From Winogradskyella sp. PG-2 (GTDB lineage Bacteria; Bacteroidota; Bacteroidia; Flavobacteriales; Flavobacteriaceae), in NCBI RefSeq assembly GCF_000828715.1, contig NZ_AP014583.1, forward strand, positions 2,726,001 to 2,790,000: 64,000 nt of DNA, read 5' to 3'. Of the stretch, positions 34,303 to 44,397 are shown piece by piece. Position 1 is the stretch's first letter. Each line of letters starts with the position of its first letter. Position numbers and translations under genes: made by a program. The notes below the pieces were generated by a model. It made no database searches. It saw only the letters and a list, made by a program, of their open reading frames with translations, and was not told the DNA's origin.

Positions 34303-34698
34303 TTAGACGTGTTGATCGATTAGTATAGCATTTCCATCCGGATCTAAAACGACAAAACTAGCAGGTCCAGAATCGGAAGTTTTATCAATCTCACTGGCAA
34401 ATGCAATGTCTTTAGATTTTAAATGTTTTTGAATATCACGAACGTCATCAAATTGTTCTAACGCATTTGCACTTTGGTCCCAACCAGGATTGAAAGTGAG
34501 AATATTATTTTCGAACATACCTTGAAACAAACCTACGAGTGATTCTTCATTTTTCATGATGAGGTAGTTCTTTTCAATATCTCCCGCAAAAACTGAAAAC
34601 CCTAAAGTCTCATAGAACGCTTTTGATGCCTTAATATCTTTAACGGATAGCTTATAGAAAATGCTCCTAATTTCATAGTTTTTATTTTTAGTTAGCAT
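34303..34698 (-). CDS. VOC family protein (glyoxalase/dioxygenase fold), first copy
   Basis: 131 residues. Vicinal-oxygen-chelate fold with two betaalphabetabetabeta halves: IRSIFYKLSVKDIKASKAFYETLGFSVFAG, then ASFVVLDPDGNAILIDQHV ending in the typical DPDGN. Such proteins bind a metal and act as glyoxalases, dioxygenases or antibiotic-binding proteins; substrate unknown. It follows the second VOC gene by 23 bases and is followed by the TfoX-like gene in the same orientation. Confidence 0.88.
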   Translation of the reverse strand: MLTKNKNYEIRSIFYKLSVKDIKASKAFYETLGFSVFAGDIEKNYLIMKNEESLVGLFQGMFENNILTFNPGWDQSANALEQFDDVRDIQKHLKSKDIAFASEIDKTSDSGPASFVVLDPDGNAILIDQHV

Positions 34699-34721
34699 TT
34701 AAAGATAATGAAAACTATACT

Positions 34722-35081
34722 TTATGAGATACTTTGTCCAAAGGTCAGTAAATTAGAATCAGGGTCAAGTAGAGCAAATTCTTTTTGTCCCCAAGGCTTA
34801 ATATCTAAATTTCCATTAGGATGTATGGCTATTTTTTTATCTATTAGTTCTTTATATAATTGATCTATATTATTAGTTCTTAGGTAGATTTGTCCATAAT
34901 TTTCTCTTGGATTTAGTTTTTTGAATTCAAAAAAATGAAGTTCTACATTATCCTTCTTTAGCATTAAATACCCATCATAATCTACAGTGCCCAATTCTTT
35001 AAAACCGAGTCCATTAGTATAATAGTCTCTTGTTATTGCCTTATTGCGCATTGGTAATTTTGGATGGATGTCAGTTAGCAT
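34722..35081 (-). CDS. VOC family protein (bleomycin-resistance-like), second copy
   Basis: 119 residues. VOC fold: HPKLPMRNKAITRDYYTNGLGF (~4-25), YLMLKKDNVELHFFEF and WGQKEFALLDPDSNLLTFGQ. The bleomycin-resistance group binds drugs rather than turning them over, but members with other roles share the pattern. It is first in the VOC-VOC-TfoX-like run on the minus strand. Confidence 0.88.
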   Translation of the reverse strand: MLTDIHPKLPMRNKAITRDYYTNGLGFKELGTVDYDGYLMLKKDNVELHFFEFKKLNPRENYGQIYLRTNNIDQLYKELIDKKIAIHPNGNLDIKPWGQKEFALLDPDSNLLTFGQSIS

Positions 35082-35119
35082 AATAATTGATTTAATAATT
35101 ATAGTATTATCTATTCCAT

Positions 35120-37948
35120 TTATTCAGCGTTCAATAAAACAGGCTTTCCAAAACCTAAATCTTCTAGCTTACCCAATTGTGTTTTTGCATCACCAACAAT
35201 TAAATAAATCATTTGATTAGGTTTAATGTAATTGTCAATTAGAGCTTTTACATCTTCAACCGTTAGCTCATTAACAATAGACTCGCGTTGTTTTGCATAA
35301 TCATCTGGAAATCCATAGTTACTAATATTTGTCAACATGTCTAATTTTGCTCCAAGCGTTTCAAAAGCTCTAGCATTACTTTTAATAGTGTAACCTTTGG
35401 TAACATCTAAATCAGTTTCAGAATAATTTGTTCCATAATCTTCTAAAATCTGTTTTACTAAACTTGTTGCTTCGTACGTTACATTTGTTCGTATACCACT
35501 ACTAATAGTGAATTCTCCTTGATGCGAAGAACCAGAGAAACGAGAGCGAATACCGTAAGTATACCCTTTGCCTTCTCGTAATTGCTGTGTTAGTTGTGAT
35601 GCAAAACTTCCTCCACCTAGTCTATAATTCATCACTGAAGCCTTATAATAATCCTTGTGAGTAGTTTTTAATGCTGGATAGCCAAAACGAATTTCGGACT
35701 GTTTAGCTCCAGGAACATCATAAAAATATACTTTTGAAGTTTTAGGATACAGTGGAATTGCTAATTCTGGTAATACAACGTTTTTAGCTTCCCAAGTGTT
35801 ATTTATCTTTTCTAAAGTAGTAATGACATCAGTTTCTGAAATTGCGCCTACAACATGCATGTTGGTTAACTTTGGTGTAAGATTAGTATTGTAATAATTC
35901 TGTAAATCCATTATAGTAATACTATTTACTGAAGTTTCAGTACCACTATTATTATAAGCTAAAATGTTTTGCTCACCATAAAGTAACTTAGCAAATTCAT
36001 TAGAAGCTATGCTATTTGGATTGGCTTTACTGCGCTGAATACTACTAATGGTACTTTGTTTTAGTAACCCAAATTCTTTTTCGTCCCATCTTGGTTCTAA
36101 TAGAATTTCTGTGACTAAATCCATTGTTTCATTAAAATGCTTAGACAAGGTATTTCCAGAGATAACAATACTTTCGTCTGTAGCATAGGTAGAAATTCTT
36201 GCCCCTAAACTTTCAATAGCATTCTCTAATTGCTCAGGCGTTTTATTTTTAGTGCCTTTAGTCATTAATCTAGCCAAAAGGTTAGAAACACCAACTTTAT
36301 CTTTACTTTCTAATAAAAGCCCACCATCGATTTGCATTTCAAATTGTACCAAAGGAACTTCAGTATTTTGTATCCCGAAAACGTTAATACCAGAATCTAA
36401 TTCGTGTTTCCAAACTTGTGGAATATTCAGTTCTGGGCTTTTTCCATAAGGAGGTTCAATACTTCTATCAAAACTACTTGGTGTCTTTTCGTAAGACGCA
36501 GCTAGACTTGGGTCAAATTCTTCTTCAGCGCCTTCAATAATTTTTTCTTCAACAACATTAGCTAATTGAGAGTTGTCTAAAACCAAATTCATTTGTCCTT
36601 TGGGTACGAAACTCGTTGCTATATAATTTTTGTCTTTTATATACTTGTCATAAACACGCATAACATCTTCTGGTGTCACAGCTAAAATATTTTTAACGTC
36701 TTTATTAATAAATCCAGGATCTCCTGCAAAGATTTCGTATTGCGCTAACTGAAATCCTTTTCCTAAAACACTAGAAAGACCATTATAAAACGAGGTTTCT
36801 TGACCAGCTTTAATACGGTTTAAATCCGTTTCAGAAATACCATTCACCTCAAAATCTCTGAAACCGTCATTTATTCCAGCTGCTATTGTGTTTAAGTTAG
36901 TTTGATTAAAAGCAGTGACACTTAACATTAGTTGTCCAGCAATTTCTGATGAATTTTGAGATAGTCTTACACTACTTGTTAATTGCTGATCTTCAACTAA
37001 AATTTTATTTAAAGGTGCCTTTTTTCCTTCTGTTAAATATTGTGACAATACGCTCAAGGCATATGCATCTGGGTGATATTGGTAAACTGATGGCCAAGTC
37101 ATGGTTAACCTTGGAGCGCGCGCAAAATTATCTTCGTAAAAAAAGCGTTTAGATGCTTTTAAGGACACAGATTGTTTTTCAATTTTTGGAATATCATCAC
37201 CTTTAGGAATTTCGTCAAAATATTTTTTCACCCATGCTTTTGTTTGTGCAACATCAATATCACCTGCAATAGTTAAGGTGACATTATTAGGTACATACCA
37301 ACGTTTGTAAAATTCTTTTACATCGTCTAATGTGGCGTTTTGTAAATCTTCTAAAGATCCAATAACCTCCCAACTGTATGGATGACCAGAAGGGTAAAGA
37401 TTGCTATTAATTACAGATGAATTATGTCCATAAGGTCTATTGTCTACACGTTGGCGTTTTTCATTTTTAACGACTTGCTTTTCTTTAGCTAAAACAGGTT
37501 CTGTAACTGTGTTAATAAAGTAACCTAATTTATCTGCTTCAGCCCAAATCATTTTTTCTAAAGCATCTATTGGTACTGTTTGAAAATAATTTGTTCGGTC
37601 TCTACTTGTAGAACCATTTGCACCAGATCCACCAATACGAGCACTCATTTGGTCTAAACCTCCTTTACCCAAGTTCTCTGATTCTAGGAATAATAAGTGC
37701 TCAAACAAGTGAGCAAAACCTGTACGGCCTTCTTTTTCTCTAGCTGAACCAACATGAGCAGTTAAAGCTACTGCTGCTAAAGGATCTGACTTATCTACAT
37801 GAAGAATAACCTGTAATCCGTTGTCCAATGTGAATTTTTCAAAATCGACTTTAAACTCTTGTGTAGTTTCTTTTGCTTCGTTTTGTTTACATGCTGAAAA
37901 TGCTATTAAAATGAATAGACTTAATAATAATGTTTTAAGATGTTTCAT
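35120..37948 (-). CDS. M16 family zinc metallopeptidase lipoprotein (two-lobe)
   Basis: 942 residues. Lipobox FSAC (Cys20). The first M16 lobe has the inverted zinc motif HLFEH (H80, E83, H84) in RTGFAHLFEHLLFLESENLG, with the distal Glu in the KEKQVVKNEKRQR segment. The second half (~490-940) has the inactive lobe, with LTQQLREGKGYTYGIRSRFSGS as the M16 C-terminal signature. These enzymes digest short peptides in the periplasm. It precedes the M14 gene by 24 bases on the same strand and probably shares its transcript, after the M14 gene. Confidence 0.92.
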   Translation of the reverse strand: MKHLKTLLLSLFILIAFSACKQNEAKETTQEFKVDFEKFTLDNGLQVILHVDKSDPLAAVALTAHVGSAREKEGRTGFAHLFEHLLFLESENLGKGGLDQMSARIGGSGANGSTSRDRTNYFQTVPIDALEKMIWAEADKLGYFINTVTEPVLAKEKQVVKNEKRQRVDNRPYGHNSSVINSNLYPSGHPYSWEVIGSLEDLQNATLDDVKEFYKRWYVPNNVTLTIAGDIDVAQTKAWVKKYFDEIPKGDDIPKIEKQSVSLKASKRFFYEDNFARAPRLTMTWPSVYQYHPDAYALSVLSQYLTEGKKAPLNKILVEDQQLTSSVRLSQNSSEIAGQLMLSVTAFNQTNLNTIAAGINDGFRDFEVNGISETDLNRIKAGQETSFYNGLSSVLGKGFQLAQYEIFAGDPGFINKDVKNILAVTPEDVMRVYDKYIKDKNYIATSFVPKGQMNLVLDNSQLANVVEEKIIEGAEEEFDPSLAASYEKTPSSFDRSIEPPYGKSPELNIPQVWKHELDSGINVFGIQNTEVPLVQFEMQIDGGLLLESKDKVGVSNLLARLMTKGTKNKTPEQLENAIESLGARISTYATDESIVISGNTLSKHFNETMDLVTEILLEPRWDEKEFGLLKQSTISSIQRSKANPNSIASNEFAKLLYGEQNILAYNNSGTETSVNSITIMDLQNYYNTNLTPKLTNMHVVGAISETDVITTLEKINNTWEAKNVVLPELAIPLYPKTSKVYFYDVPGAKQSEIRFGYPALKTTHKDYYKASVMNYRLGGGSFASQLTQQLREGKGYTYGIRSRFSGSSHQGEFTISSGIRTNVTYEATSLVKQILEDYGTNYSETDLDVTKGYTIKSNARAFETLGAKLDMLTNISNYGFPDDYAKQRESIVNELTVEDVKALIDNYIKPNQMIYLIVGDAKTQLGKLEDLGFGKPVLLNAE

Positions 37949-37972
37949 AATTAAGATATTTTGATTGATGTA

Positions 37973-40453
37973 TTATAGCTCATAGACATTATTATTCACA
38001 AAGAAAATAGAGTTCACCAAAAATAATTTTCCATTTTCCCAAAAGCTTCTAAATAATGTGTTTTCTGCCATATATATAAAGCTGCCATTACCCATTTGTT
38101 CTTCCCCAAATACTAAAGTTTGGTCTAAATTTTTTAGTGCATTTTTTCCAGCAAAACCTGAATATACTTTTGTGTCATTTATATACGACACATTATAACC
38201 ATTGCTTAATAGGCTATATGCAGAGCTACCTCGCTTAAGTGTAAAATAGTGATCGTTATACCCAAAAGCCATAGGATGAGTATTGTCTACTTCAGTGTTA
38301 AAAACGGCTCCTGTAATTAAATTGTTGCTATACTCACGTTCACGATCTGCGTAAGGAGTTAAATTGTCTTCGTCTTCATCCCCCTTAGATTTTTTATAAT
38401 TTAAGCTAAACCCTTCTTTACCAGTAAAACTTCGCAATGCTCCGTCTATAGCTATGACCTTTCCTCCAGCACGAACCCAGTCTTTTAGTTTTTTCATATT
38501 TCCTTCATTTAGTACGCTGCCATAATAGCCATTAGGAATTATTAATACATTAAATTTATCTAAGTTGGTTCTACTTAAATGATCTGTATTTATTGAAGTT
38601 ATTGGGTAATGCAATTGTTGTTCAAAGAAATGCCAGATTTCTCCATAACTTAATGAAGATGTACCTTCACCAGATAATACTGCAATTTTTTGTTTATTAA
38701 TTAACTTAATATCTGGAGAGCCAATATCTGGTGTGGTCTGAGAAAACCCAGTATTGATTGTAGTCATAAAATGCGAGTGTCTCTGTGCTATTTTATTTAA
38801 AGATTTCACAAAATCTTTAATGTGCTTATTATCACCTTTGGTTATAATTAATGAACCACGCTCAAAATCTGATCCGCTTGAGCTAAAAGGTTTTTCTGTA
38901 AATCTCACCTTAAAATTATTCTTTAACAAATCCGCTAAAAATTTGGCATCATTTAAGGAGTTCCATTTACTAACGTAACCATAAGCATCATACAATATTT
39001 GTAGTTCTTTAGGTTCAAATTTTTTAGTGCTATTTGCTTTAGAAGTACTTGCAATAGCGTCCAAACCATAAGCATAAGGTATTGACCAAGCTGTAATATC
39101 ATAGGTTAATGAATCTGAGAGTTTAGCATCTGGTTCAAATAGAACTTTGATCATTTTTCCTTTTGGCTGATTAGTATGTATCACCAAAGCATCACTATTA
39201 ACATTCATGCTGCTTTGTTGGCCTGTCTTGTAGTTGTAACCAGAAACTTTTGACCCATTAGCATTTTCGTAAGCAATTTCATGGGTATTGAGTAGATTTT
39301 TTAAACTTTTCAAGTTATCAGAATTACCTTTTAAGACATAACTCTTATATTTTAAGTTAGAATTATCAAAGAACTTTGCAAATTCCGAATTTAATTGTTT
39401 GGCATTTTTTGAGGCAATTTCAACTGTTGAAATTCCTGTTGTGGTATGATGAGTAAGCCGTTCTATTAACGTCAAAACATGACCTTCGTCATTCAAAATT
39501 CCTAGTCCAGCCATGCCGTGACCACCTTGTTCGTAGGTCATACCAATCGCTCCCATATAAGTAGGATACGTGTCACCATAACTCGGATAGAATAAATCAA
39601 AACGCTCTCTTGTAAAAAACAACCAACCTTCGGCATCAAAATACTTTGCATGATTTTTTCCTATTTGTGTTTGAAAATCACGTTGCCAATCACTAATAAT
39701 TTCATGAAAAGGCTCAGCCGCAGGTGCAAAATAATAAGGCTCATTAATACCTTGTTCATGAAAATCTACATGAATATGAGGCATCCATTTGTTATAAACT
39801 TTAAGGCGTAATGCAGTTTCTACTTGTGTTGCCCAAGCCCAATCTCTATTTAAATCAAAAAGATAATGATTAGGACGACCTCCTGGCCAAGGTTCATTAT
39901 GTTCACTTGCTTTTCTGTCTATATCGTATGGTTGACTTGCAGTTTCATTATACCAATTAACGTAACGATCTCTACCATCTGGATTAATACAAGGGTCTAT
40001 TATAACTACAGTGTTCTCTAGTAAATCTTGTCGTTCAGTTAGCAATTTGTAAAGCGTTAACATAGAAGCTTCTGTACTAGATGCTTCATTACCATGAACG
40101 TTATAACTCAACCAAACAATTGCAGTATTTGTAGATGTTGGTGTGCCATCTATTAAACCTGTATTTTTTAGATTATTCTCACGAATAGTTTCTAGGTTTT
40201 TAATATTCTCTTCGCTAGAAACATAAGTTAAGTATAGTTCTCTGCGCTCATTGGTTTCTCCATATTTTTCAAACTTTACTTGATTAGGAAGTACATTTGC
40301 AATAGACTGAAAATAATCAACAACTTGGTGATGACGACTAAATTGTGTGCCTATGTCATAACCTAAAAAGTCGCTAGGAGATTGAATACTTTGAGCAATT
40401 GATAAGGTTTGAAAACTAAATCCGACAAGTAGTAGAACTAATAATTTTTGCAT
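37973..40453 (-). CDS. M14 family zinc carboxypeptidase with C-terminal GATase1-like domain
   Basis: 826 residues. Signal peptide to SIAQ (~21). M14 domain residues ~30-370: zinc-binding H120-G-N-E123 in YNVHGNEASSTE, third His in MPHIHVDFHEQG (H228 or H232), and catalytic Glu E308 in MTYEQGGHG. Towards the C-terminus (~590-720) lies a GATase1-like alpha/beta domain, with IAVLSGEGTSSLSYGEIWH and VLIIPNGYYGS, which is present in some bacterial M14 proteins. It is likely to be secreted to the periplasm and to trim peptides. It is upstream of the M16 gene in the same orientation, giving a peptidase pair. Confidence 0.9.
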   Translation of the reverse strand: MQKLLVLLLVGFSFQTLSIAQSIQSPSDFLGYDIGTQFSRHHQVVDYFQSIANVLPNQVKFEKYGETNERRELYLTYVSSEENIKNLETIRENNLKNTGLIDGTPTSTNTAIVWLSYNVHGNEASSTEASMLTLYKLLTERQDLLENTVVIIDPCINPDGRDRYVNWYNETASQPYDIDRKASEHNEPWPGGRPNHYLFDLNRDWAWATQVETALRLKVYNKWMPHIHVDFHEQGINEPYYFAPAAEPFHEIISDWQRDFQTQIGKNHAKYFDAEGWLFFTRERFDLFYPSYGDTYPTYMGAIGMTYEQGGHGMAGLGILNDEGHVLTLIERLTHHTTTGISTVEIASKNAKQLNSEFAKFFDNSNLKYKSYVLKGNSDNLKSLKNLLNTHEIAYENANGSKVSGYNYKTGQQSSMNVNSDALVIHTNQPKGKMIKVLFEPDAKLSDSLTYDITAWSIPYAYGLDAIASTSKANSTKKFEPKELQILYDAYGYVSKWNSLNDAKFLADLLKNNFKVRFTEKPFSSSGSDFERGSLIITKGDNKHIKDFVKSLNKIAQRHSHFMTTINTGFSQTTPDIGSPDIKLINKQKIAVLSGEGTSSLSYGEIWHFFEQQLHYPITSINTDHLSRTNLDKFNVLIIPNGYYGSVLNEGNMKKLKDWVRAGGKVIAIDGALRSFTGKEGFSLNYKKSKGDEDEDNLTPYADREREYSNNLITGAVFNTEVDNTHPMAFGYNDHYFTLKRGSSAYSLLSNGYNVSYINDTKVYSGFAGKNALKNLDQTLVFGEEQMGNGSFIYMAENTLFRSFWENGKLFLVNSIFFVNNNVYEL

Positions 40454-40568
40454 TTATAAGGGAGTTTAATTGATTGCTAGTAAATATACATAGCATAGGT
40501 GAATTAACTAAAAATTAGCAGTTAAAATATAGAAGTACCTTATATTTATACCATAATTTAAGATTTGT

Positions 40569-42170
40569 ATGCCAACCAACTATATTCCTTTTAGAGAAAC
40601 CAATTACTTCTCTGATTTTATTTGTGATTATTTGGATGAAAAGCCAAAGTTAAAGCCTTTATACAATCGATTTCCAGCAATAGGAAATTTTGAGGCACAG
40701 ATAGAAGAAAAGCTTCATTCTGAAATTGTTAGGGAACCTTATAGAAAGGTTTTGGTTGATGTACTTACCAAACAATATTCACAAATAAACACATCAGAAT
40801 TAACACTTCAAAATATTGAAAATTTAAATTCTGAAAATACGTTTACCATTACAACTGGTCATCAATTAAATTTATTTACTGGGCCTTTATATTTTCTATT
40901 CAAGATTATTTCTGCCATTAATCTTACTAAACAATTAAAAACATCTTATCCTAACTATAACTTTGTGCCTGTCTATTGGATGGCTTCAGAAGATCATGAT
41001 TTTGATGAGATCAATTATTTTAATTTTAGAGGCAAGAAAATACAATGGAATTCTAACCAATCTGGTGCAGTAGGGCATTTTAATACTGAAGGTTTAGATG
41101 CTGTTTTTGAAGTCGTTTCAGCAGAATTTGGATTAGGAAAAAATGCAGAACAATTAAAAAAATGGTTTAAAGATGCGTATTTGCAACACAATAATTTAGC
41201 AAATGCAACACGTTATTTGGCAAATGAATTATTTGGGAAACATGGTTTGGTGATTTTAGATTCTGACCACAAAGATTTAAAACGTTTATTTATTCCTAAT
41301 ATAGAAAAAGAACTCGTTGAACAAATTGGTTTTAATGAGGTTTCAAAGACGAATAGTAGTCTTGAAGATTTAGGGTTAAAAATTCAAGTGAATCCAAGAG
41401 AGATTAATTTTTTCTATTTAGATAAAGATTTAAGAGAACGAATCGTTTTTGAAGATAACCTGTTTAAAGTAAACAATACAAATATATCTTGGAGTAAGAG
41501 CGAATTATTAAAACACCTCGATGAGATGCCAGAACGTTTTTCTCCAAACGTAATTATGCGTCCATTATACCAAGAAGTTATTTTACCGAACCTCTGTTAC
41601 ATAGGTGGTGGTGGAGAAATGATTTATTGGTTGCAATTAAAATCTAATTTTAAAGTGCATAATGTCACTTTTCCAATGTTATTGTTACGGAATTCTGTAT
41701 TGGTAAAAACGAAAAAGCAAACGTCTAAATTAGAGAATCTTAATATTTCAGATAAAGACCTGTTTTTAAAGCGTAGTAGTTTTATTAATAAGAAAGTTAG
41801 AAAAATATCTAATGTAGATATCGATTTTTCTAAACAGTTAAAATATTTAGAACAGCAGTTTGAAGATTTATATAAGCTAGCTGAGCAAACGGATAAATCG
41901 TTTATAGGCGCTGTAAAAGCTCAAGAGGTAAAGCAATTAAAAGGTATAGAGCACCTTGAAAAGAGATTACTTAAAGCACAAAAAAAGAAATTAGCAGACC
42001 AAATAAGTCGCTGTACAGAATTACAAGAGCAATTATTTCCTAACCAGAGCTTACAAGAGCGAAACACTAATTTTTCTGAATTGTATTTAGAGTATGGTGA
42101 TAGTTTAATTGATGAGTTGATAAAGCTTTTAGAACCCTTAAATGGTGAATTTACTATTATCACTATTTAG
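40569..42170 (+). CDS. bshC: Bacillithiol biosynthesis cysteine-adding enzyme BshC
   Basis: 533 residues, normal length. BshC adds cysteine to glucosaminyl-malate, the last step of bacillithiol synthesis. Signatures visible are ITTGHQLNLFTGPLYFLFK (~95-115), VPVYWMASEDHDFDEIN (~137-153) and, near the C-terminus, the coiled segment AEQTDKSFIGAVKAQEVKQL. Bacillithiol serves as the low-molecular-weight thiol in many Bacteroidota. Single gene, divergent from the M14 peptidase gene. Confidence 0.95.
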   Translation: MPTNYIPFRETNYFSDFICDYLDEKPKLKPLYNRFPAIGNFEAQIEEKLHSEIVREPYRKVLVDVLTKQYSQINTSELTLQNIENLNSENTFTITTGHQLNLFTGPLYFLFKIISAINLTKQLKTSYPNYNFVPVYWMASEDHDFDEINYFNFRGKKIQWNSNQSGAVGHFNTEGLDAVFEVVSAEFGLGKNAEQLKKWFKDAYLQHNNLANATRYLANELFGKHGLVILDSDHKDLKRLFIPNIEKELVEQIGFNEVSKTNSSLEDLGLKIQVNPREINFFYLDKDLRERIVFEDNLFKVNNTNISWSKSELLKHLDEMPERFSPNVIMRPLYQEVILPNLCYIGGGGEMIYWLQLKSNFKVHNVTFPMLLLRNSVLVKTKKQTSKLENLNISDKDLFLKRSSFINKKVRKISNVDIDFSKQLKYLEQQFEDLYKLAEQTDKSFIGAVKAQEVKQLKGIEHLEKRLLKAQKKKLADQISRCTELQEQLFPNQSLQERNTNFSELYLEYGDSLIDELIKLLEPLNGEFTIITI

Positions 42171-42263
42171 AGTGCCATACTTAATTAATCCATTATGATA
42201 AATAATAAAAAGCAGGCTTTCACCTACCTTTTATTAACCAACTAAATAATTTATATAAAAGTA

Positions 42264-43196
42264 TTAGTCCCATTGCTTTACAGTTGTAGTTAAACCTTGA
42301 TATAAAGCAATACCTGTGCAATTACTGGTCAAGTCTTCACTATCTCCAAATTTATATTTAAAATTATGATCTGCTACATTTACATATGCTAGTCGACCAG
42401 AGATACCTAAGTAAGATGTAGAATCAAAACTTTGTGAGTTTCCTTTTAAAACAAAATATTTATCACCAGCATTATGTTCTAGTAAGGTTTGACCTAAGTC
42501 AATAAATCCTTCATCAATATTATTACTAGAAACCTTCACCTTAGCATCAGTTACGCCATCATCATCACCTTTATATTTTATAGCAAATATGTATTGTGAA
42601 GGAGCGATGTCAATACCGTTATTGTTTGAGTATGTATAATATCCTGAATCATAGCTTGTTGTTATGTCAATATTATAATGTTCATCTGAAGTGCTAGCTC
42701 TTTGAATATCATATAATTTAGTTGCTAGCATATTATACTCATCTTCAGTAACTAGTATCCACTCACCATTCATAGCATTTTGATAAGCTTGTTGTGAGGT
42801 ACTTAAAAAAGATAAGATATCATCAATATTATTTAATGTAATTAATATATCAGATATGGCACTATCTAGCGAGTTAGTGACTGTAATTGTAGCTTCTATA
42901 ATAGAGTTTATTTCATAGTCGAATTTTGAACTATCATTTATCGTGATTTCGCCAGTTGCATTATTAATTGCGATGGCACCTGTTGGTGATTGTGAAGAGA
43001 TACTATAAACTAAGGAACCAGTTAGATTTGTTGCTACATTGCATAATGTTTGGCCATTTGATGGATTCTCATCAATTGTTAATGTTATATCTGAGGCACT
43101 TGGTGTGAAATTATCTACCTCTACAGTGTCATCCGCTGAACAAGAAATAATTAATGCTAAGCCGAAAAATAAAAGAAAATTAAATTTGAATTTCAT
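42264..43196 (-). CDS. Cadherin-like domain lipoprotein
   Basis: 310 residues. I place the start at the ATG at 43196 (MKFKFNFLLFFGLALIISC), giving a signal peptide with lipobox cysteine; the longer frame starting at 43298 runs through a structured non-coding-looking patch and would put the signal inside. Residues ~27-120 read as a bacterial cadherin-like repeat (VSNVATNL...GAIAINNATGEITINDSSKFDYE). The rest (~130-310) has no recognised domain. Likely surface lipoprotein, possibly calcium-binding; ligand unknown. It faces away from the truncated T9SS gene across a palindromic patch. Confidence 0.75.
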   Translation of the reverse strand: MKFKFNFLLFFGLALIISCSADDTVEVDNFTPSASDITLTIDENPSNGQTLCNVATNLTGSLVYSISSQSPTGAIAINNATGEITINDSSKFDYEINSIIEATITVTNSLDSAISDILITLNNIDDILSFLSTSQQAYQNAMNGEWILVTEDEYNMLATKLYDIQRASTSDEHYNIDITTSYDSGYYTYSNNNGIDIAPSQYIFAIKYKGDDDGVTDAKVKVSSNNIDEGFIDLGQTLLEHNAGDKYFVLKGNSQSFDSTSYLGISGRLAYVNVADHNFKYKFGDSEDLTSNCTGIALYQGLTTTVKQWD

Positions 43197-43205
43197 AATG
43201 TTTGC

Positions 43206-43287
43206 GTTTTGTGGTTTAAATTTTTCCTGTTGTAGCGACTTGCTACTGGATGTCTGCAGCCAAATCCAGCACAAGGCACCACAAAAC
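43206..43287. repeat. GC-richer palindromic patch at a disturbed junction
   Basis: GTTTTGTGG (43206-43214) and CCACAAAAC (43279-43287) are a perfect 9-bp inverted repeat. Inside is a second hairpin, GTAGC (43232-43236) with GCTAC (43242-43246). The ~70 bases from 43225 look markedly richer in G+C than the surroundings. The patch ends where the decapitated T9SS gene begins to look coding (~43367). Candidate mobile or dispersed repeat; no second copy was seen in this window. Confidence 0.4.
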
Positions 43288-43383
43288 TGGTTTGCCATTT
43301 AAAAATGACAACACAAACTTACAAGGATGCGTAAATGAAATAAAAAATGCCTTACGGACAATTAGTGGACAACCCTAAATCTC

Positions 43384-44397
43384 TTGTTTTGCCAATCTAA
43401 TTTATTAATTGCTGATCAACTTAATTTGCAAAATGGAAGTAATGAAAATTTAGAACTTTTCAATGCTATAAATAATCCAAATTTAGCATGTATTTTGGTA
43501 GATAATCCAGTGGCTGTAATTTCAAATACTGATGGAATATATGACAATTGGTTTAAAGATGATTCGTCTAGTTATAAAACATTTTGTTCTGATGCAGATA
43601 ATGATGGTATTCCTAATGAAGATGATCTTTGTCCTACAACTGAGTTTGGTGCTGCTGTTGATTTATTTGGTTGTGCTATTCCAAATTTGCCCAATGATAA
43701 CTTTGCAATTTCAATAACTGGTGAAACCTGTCTTAATAGCAATAATGTTAAAATCACTATTGTAGCACAAGAGTTATATACATATGATGTTTTACTTGAG
43801 CGTGAAGATTTTTATGAAGAATACAATTTTACGAACGACATTGATATTTTCAATCTATTGGCTGGTACTTATCAAATGTGTGTTACGATCGAAGAATGGC
43901 CAAATTATGAAAGCTGTTATACTATTGTTATAACACAACCAGATCCCTTAGAAATATTTACCTGTCGAGTTATAAATACAAATGATTTTTCGCTAAACAT
44001 GTCTGGAAGTAATAGTTATAATATTAAATTTAATGGTGACGCATTCACTACACACAGTTCAGCAATTACACTTCAGTTAGAGGAAGGGGTTAATAGAGTA
44101 GAAGTGAGTACAGATTTAGAATGCCAAGGTGTTTATAAAGACCTAATTATTTTAACAGACGATTTTCTGGTATACCCAAATCCTTTTAGAGATGAAATTA
44201 AGATTAATAATGGTAAAGAAGGCGGTGAAGTTATAGTAAATATTTACTCAACAATCGGACAATTAGTTTTAAATAAAACATATATAAATCAAGGCATAGA
44301 GATTCGTGTTGATACCAGTTCTTTACCTACAGGAATGTATTTAATCTCTATACAAACTGAGGCTATAGTGTCTACATATAAAATTGTAAAAAAATGA
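43384..44397 (+). pseudogene. T9SS type A sorting-domain protein, 5'-truncated
   Basis: ~337 residues of a larger protein. The frame has coding character from about 43367 but a TAG at 43363 and only a TTG at 43384; no signal peptide. The first part (LLFCQSNLLIADQLNLQNGSN, then NAINNPNLACILVDNP) is the end of a flavobacterial leucine-rich-repeat domain, followed by a thrombospondin-type-3-like calcium loop DADNDGIPNEDDLCPT and a Cys-rich beta region. It ends in a good type A sorting domain: VYPNPFRDEIKIN, YSTIGQLVLNK, GMYLISIQTE. The N-terminal export signal and most repeats are missing, so it is probably a remnant left by deletion or rearrangement at the palindromic patch. Confidence 0.7.

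Noticed and set aside
42195..42235. Hairpin AAAAGCAGG/CCTACCTTTT after bshC as terminator
   Set aside because: Stem contains mismatches and no clean T run; too weak to call.
43206..43316. Integron attC site
   Set aside because: A TGTTGT...ACAACA arrangement exists, but the half-site order and the GTTRRRY core are wrong and no integrase or cassette pattern is nearby.
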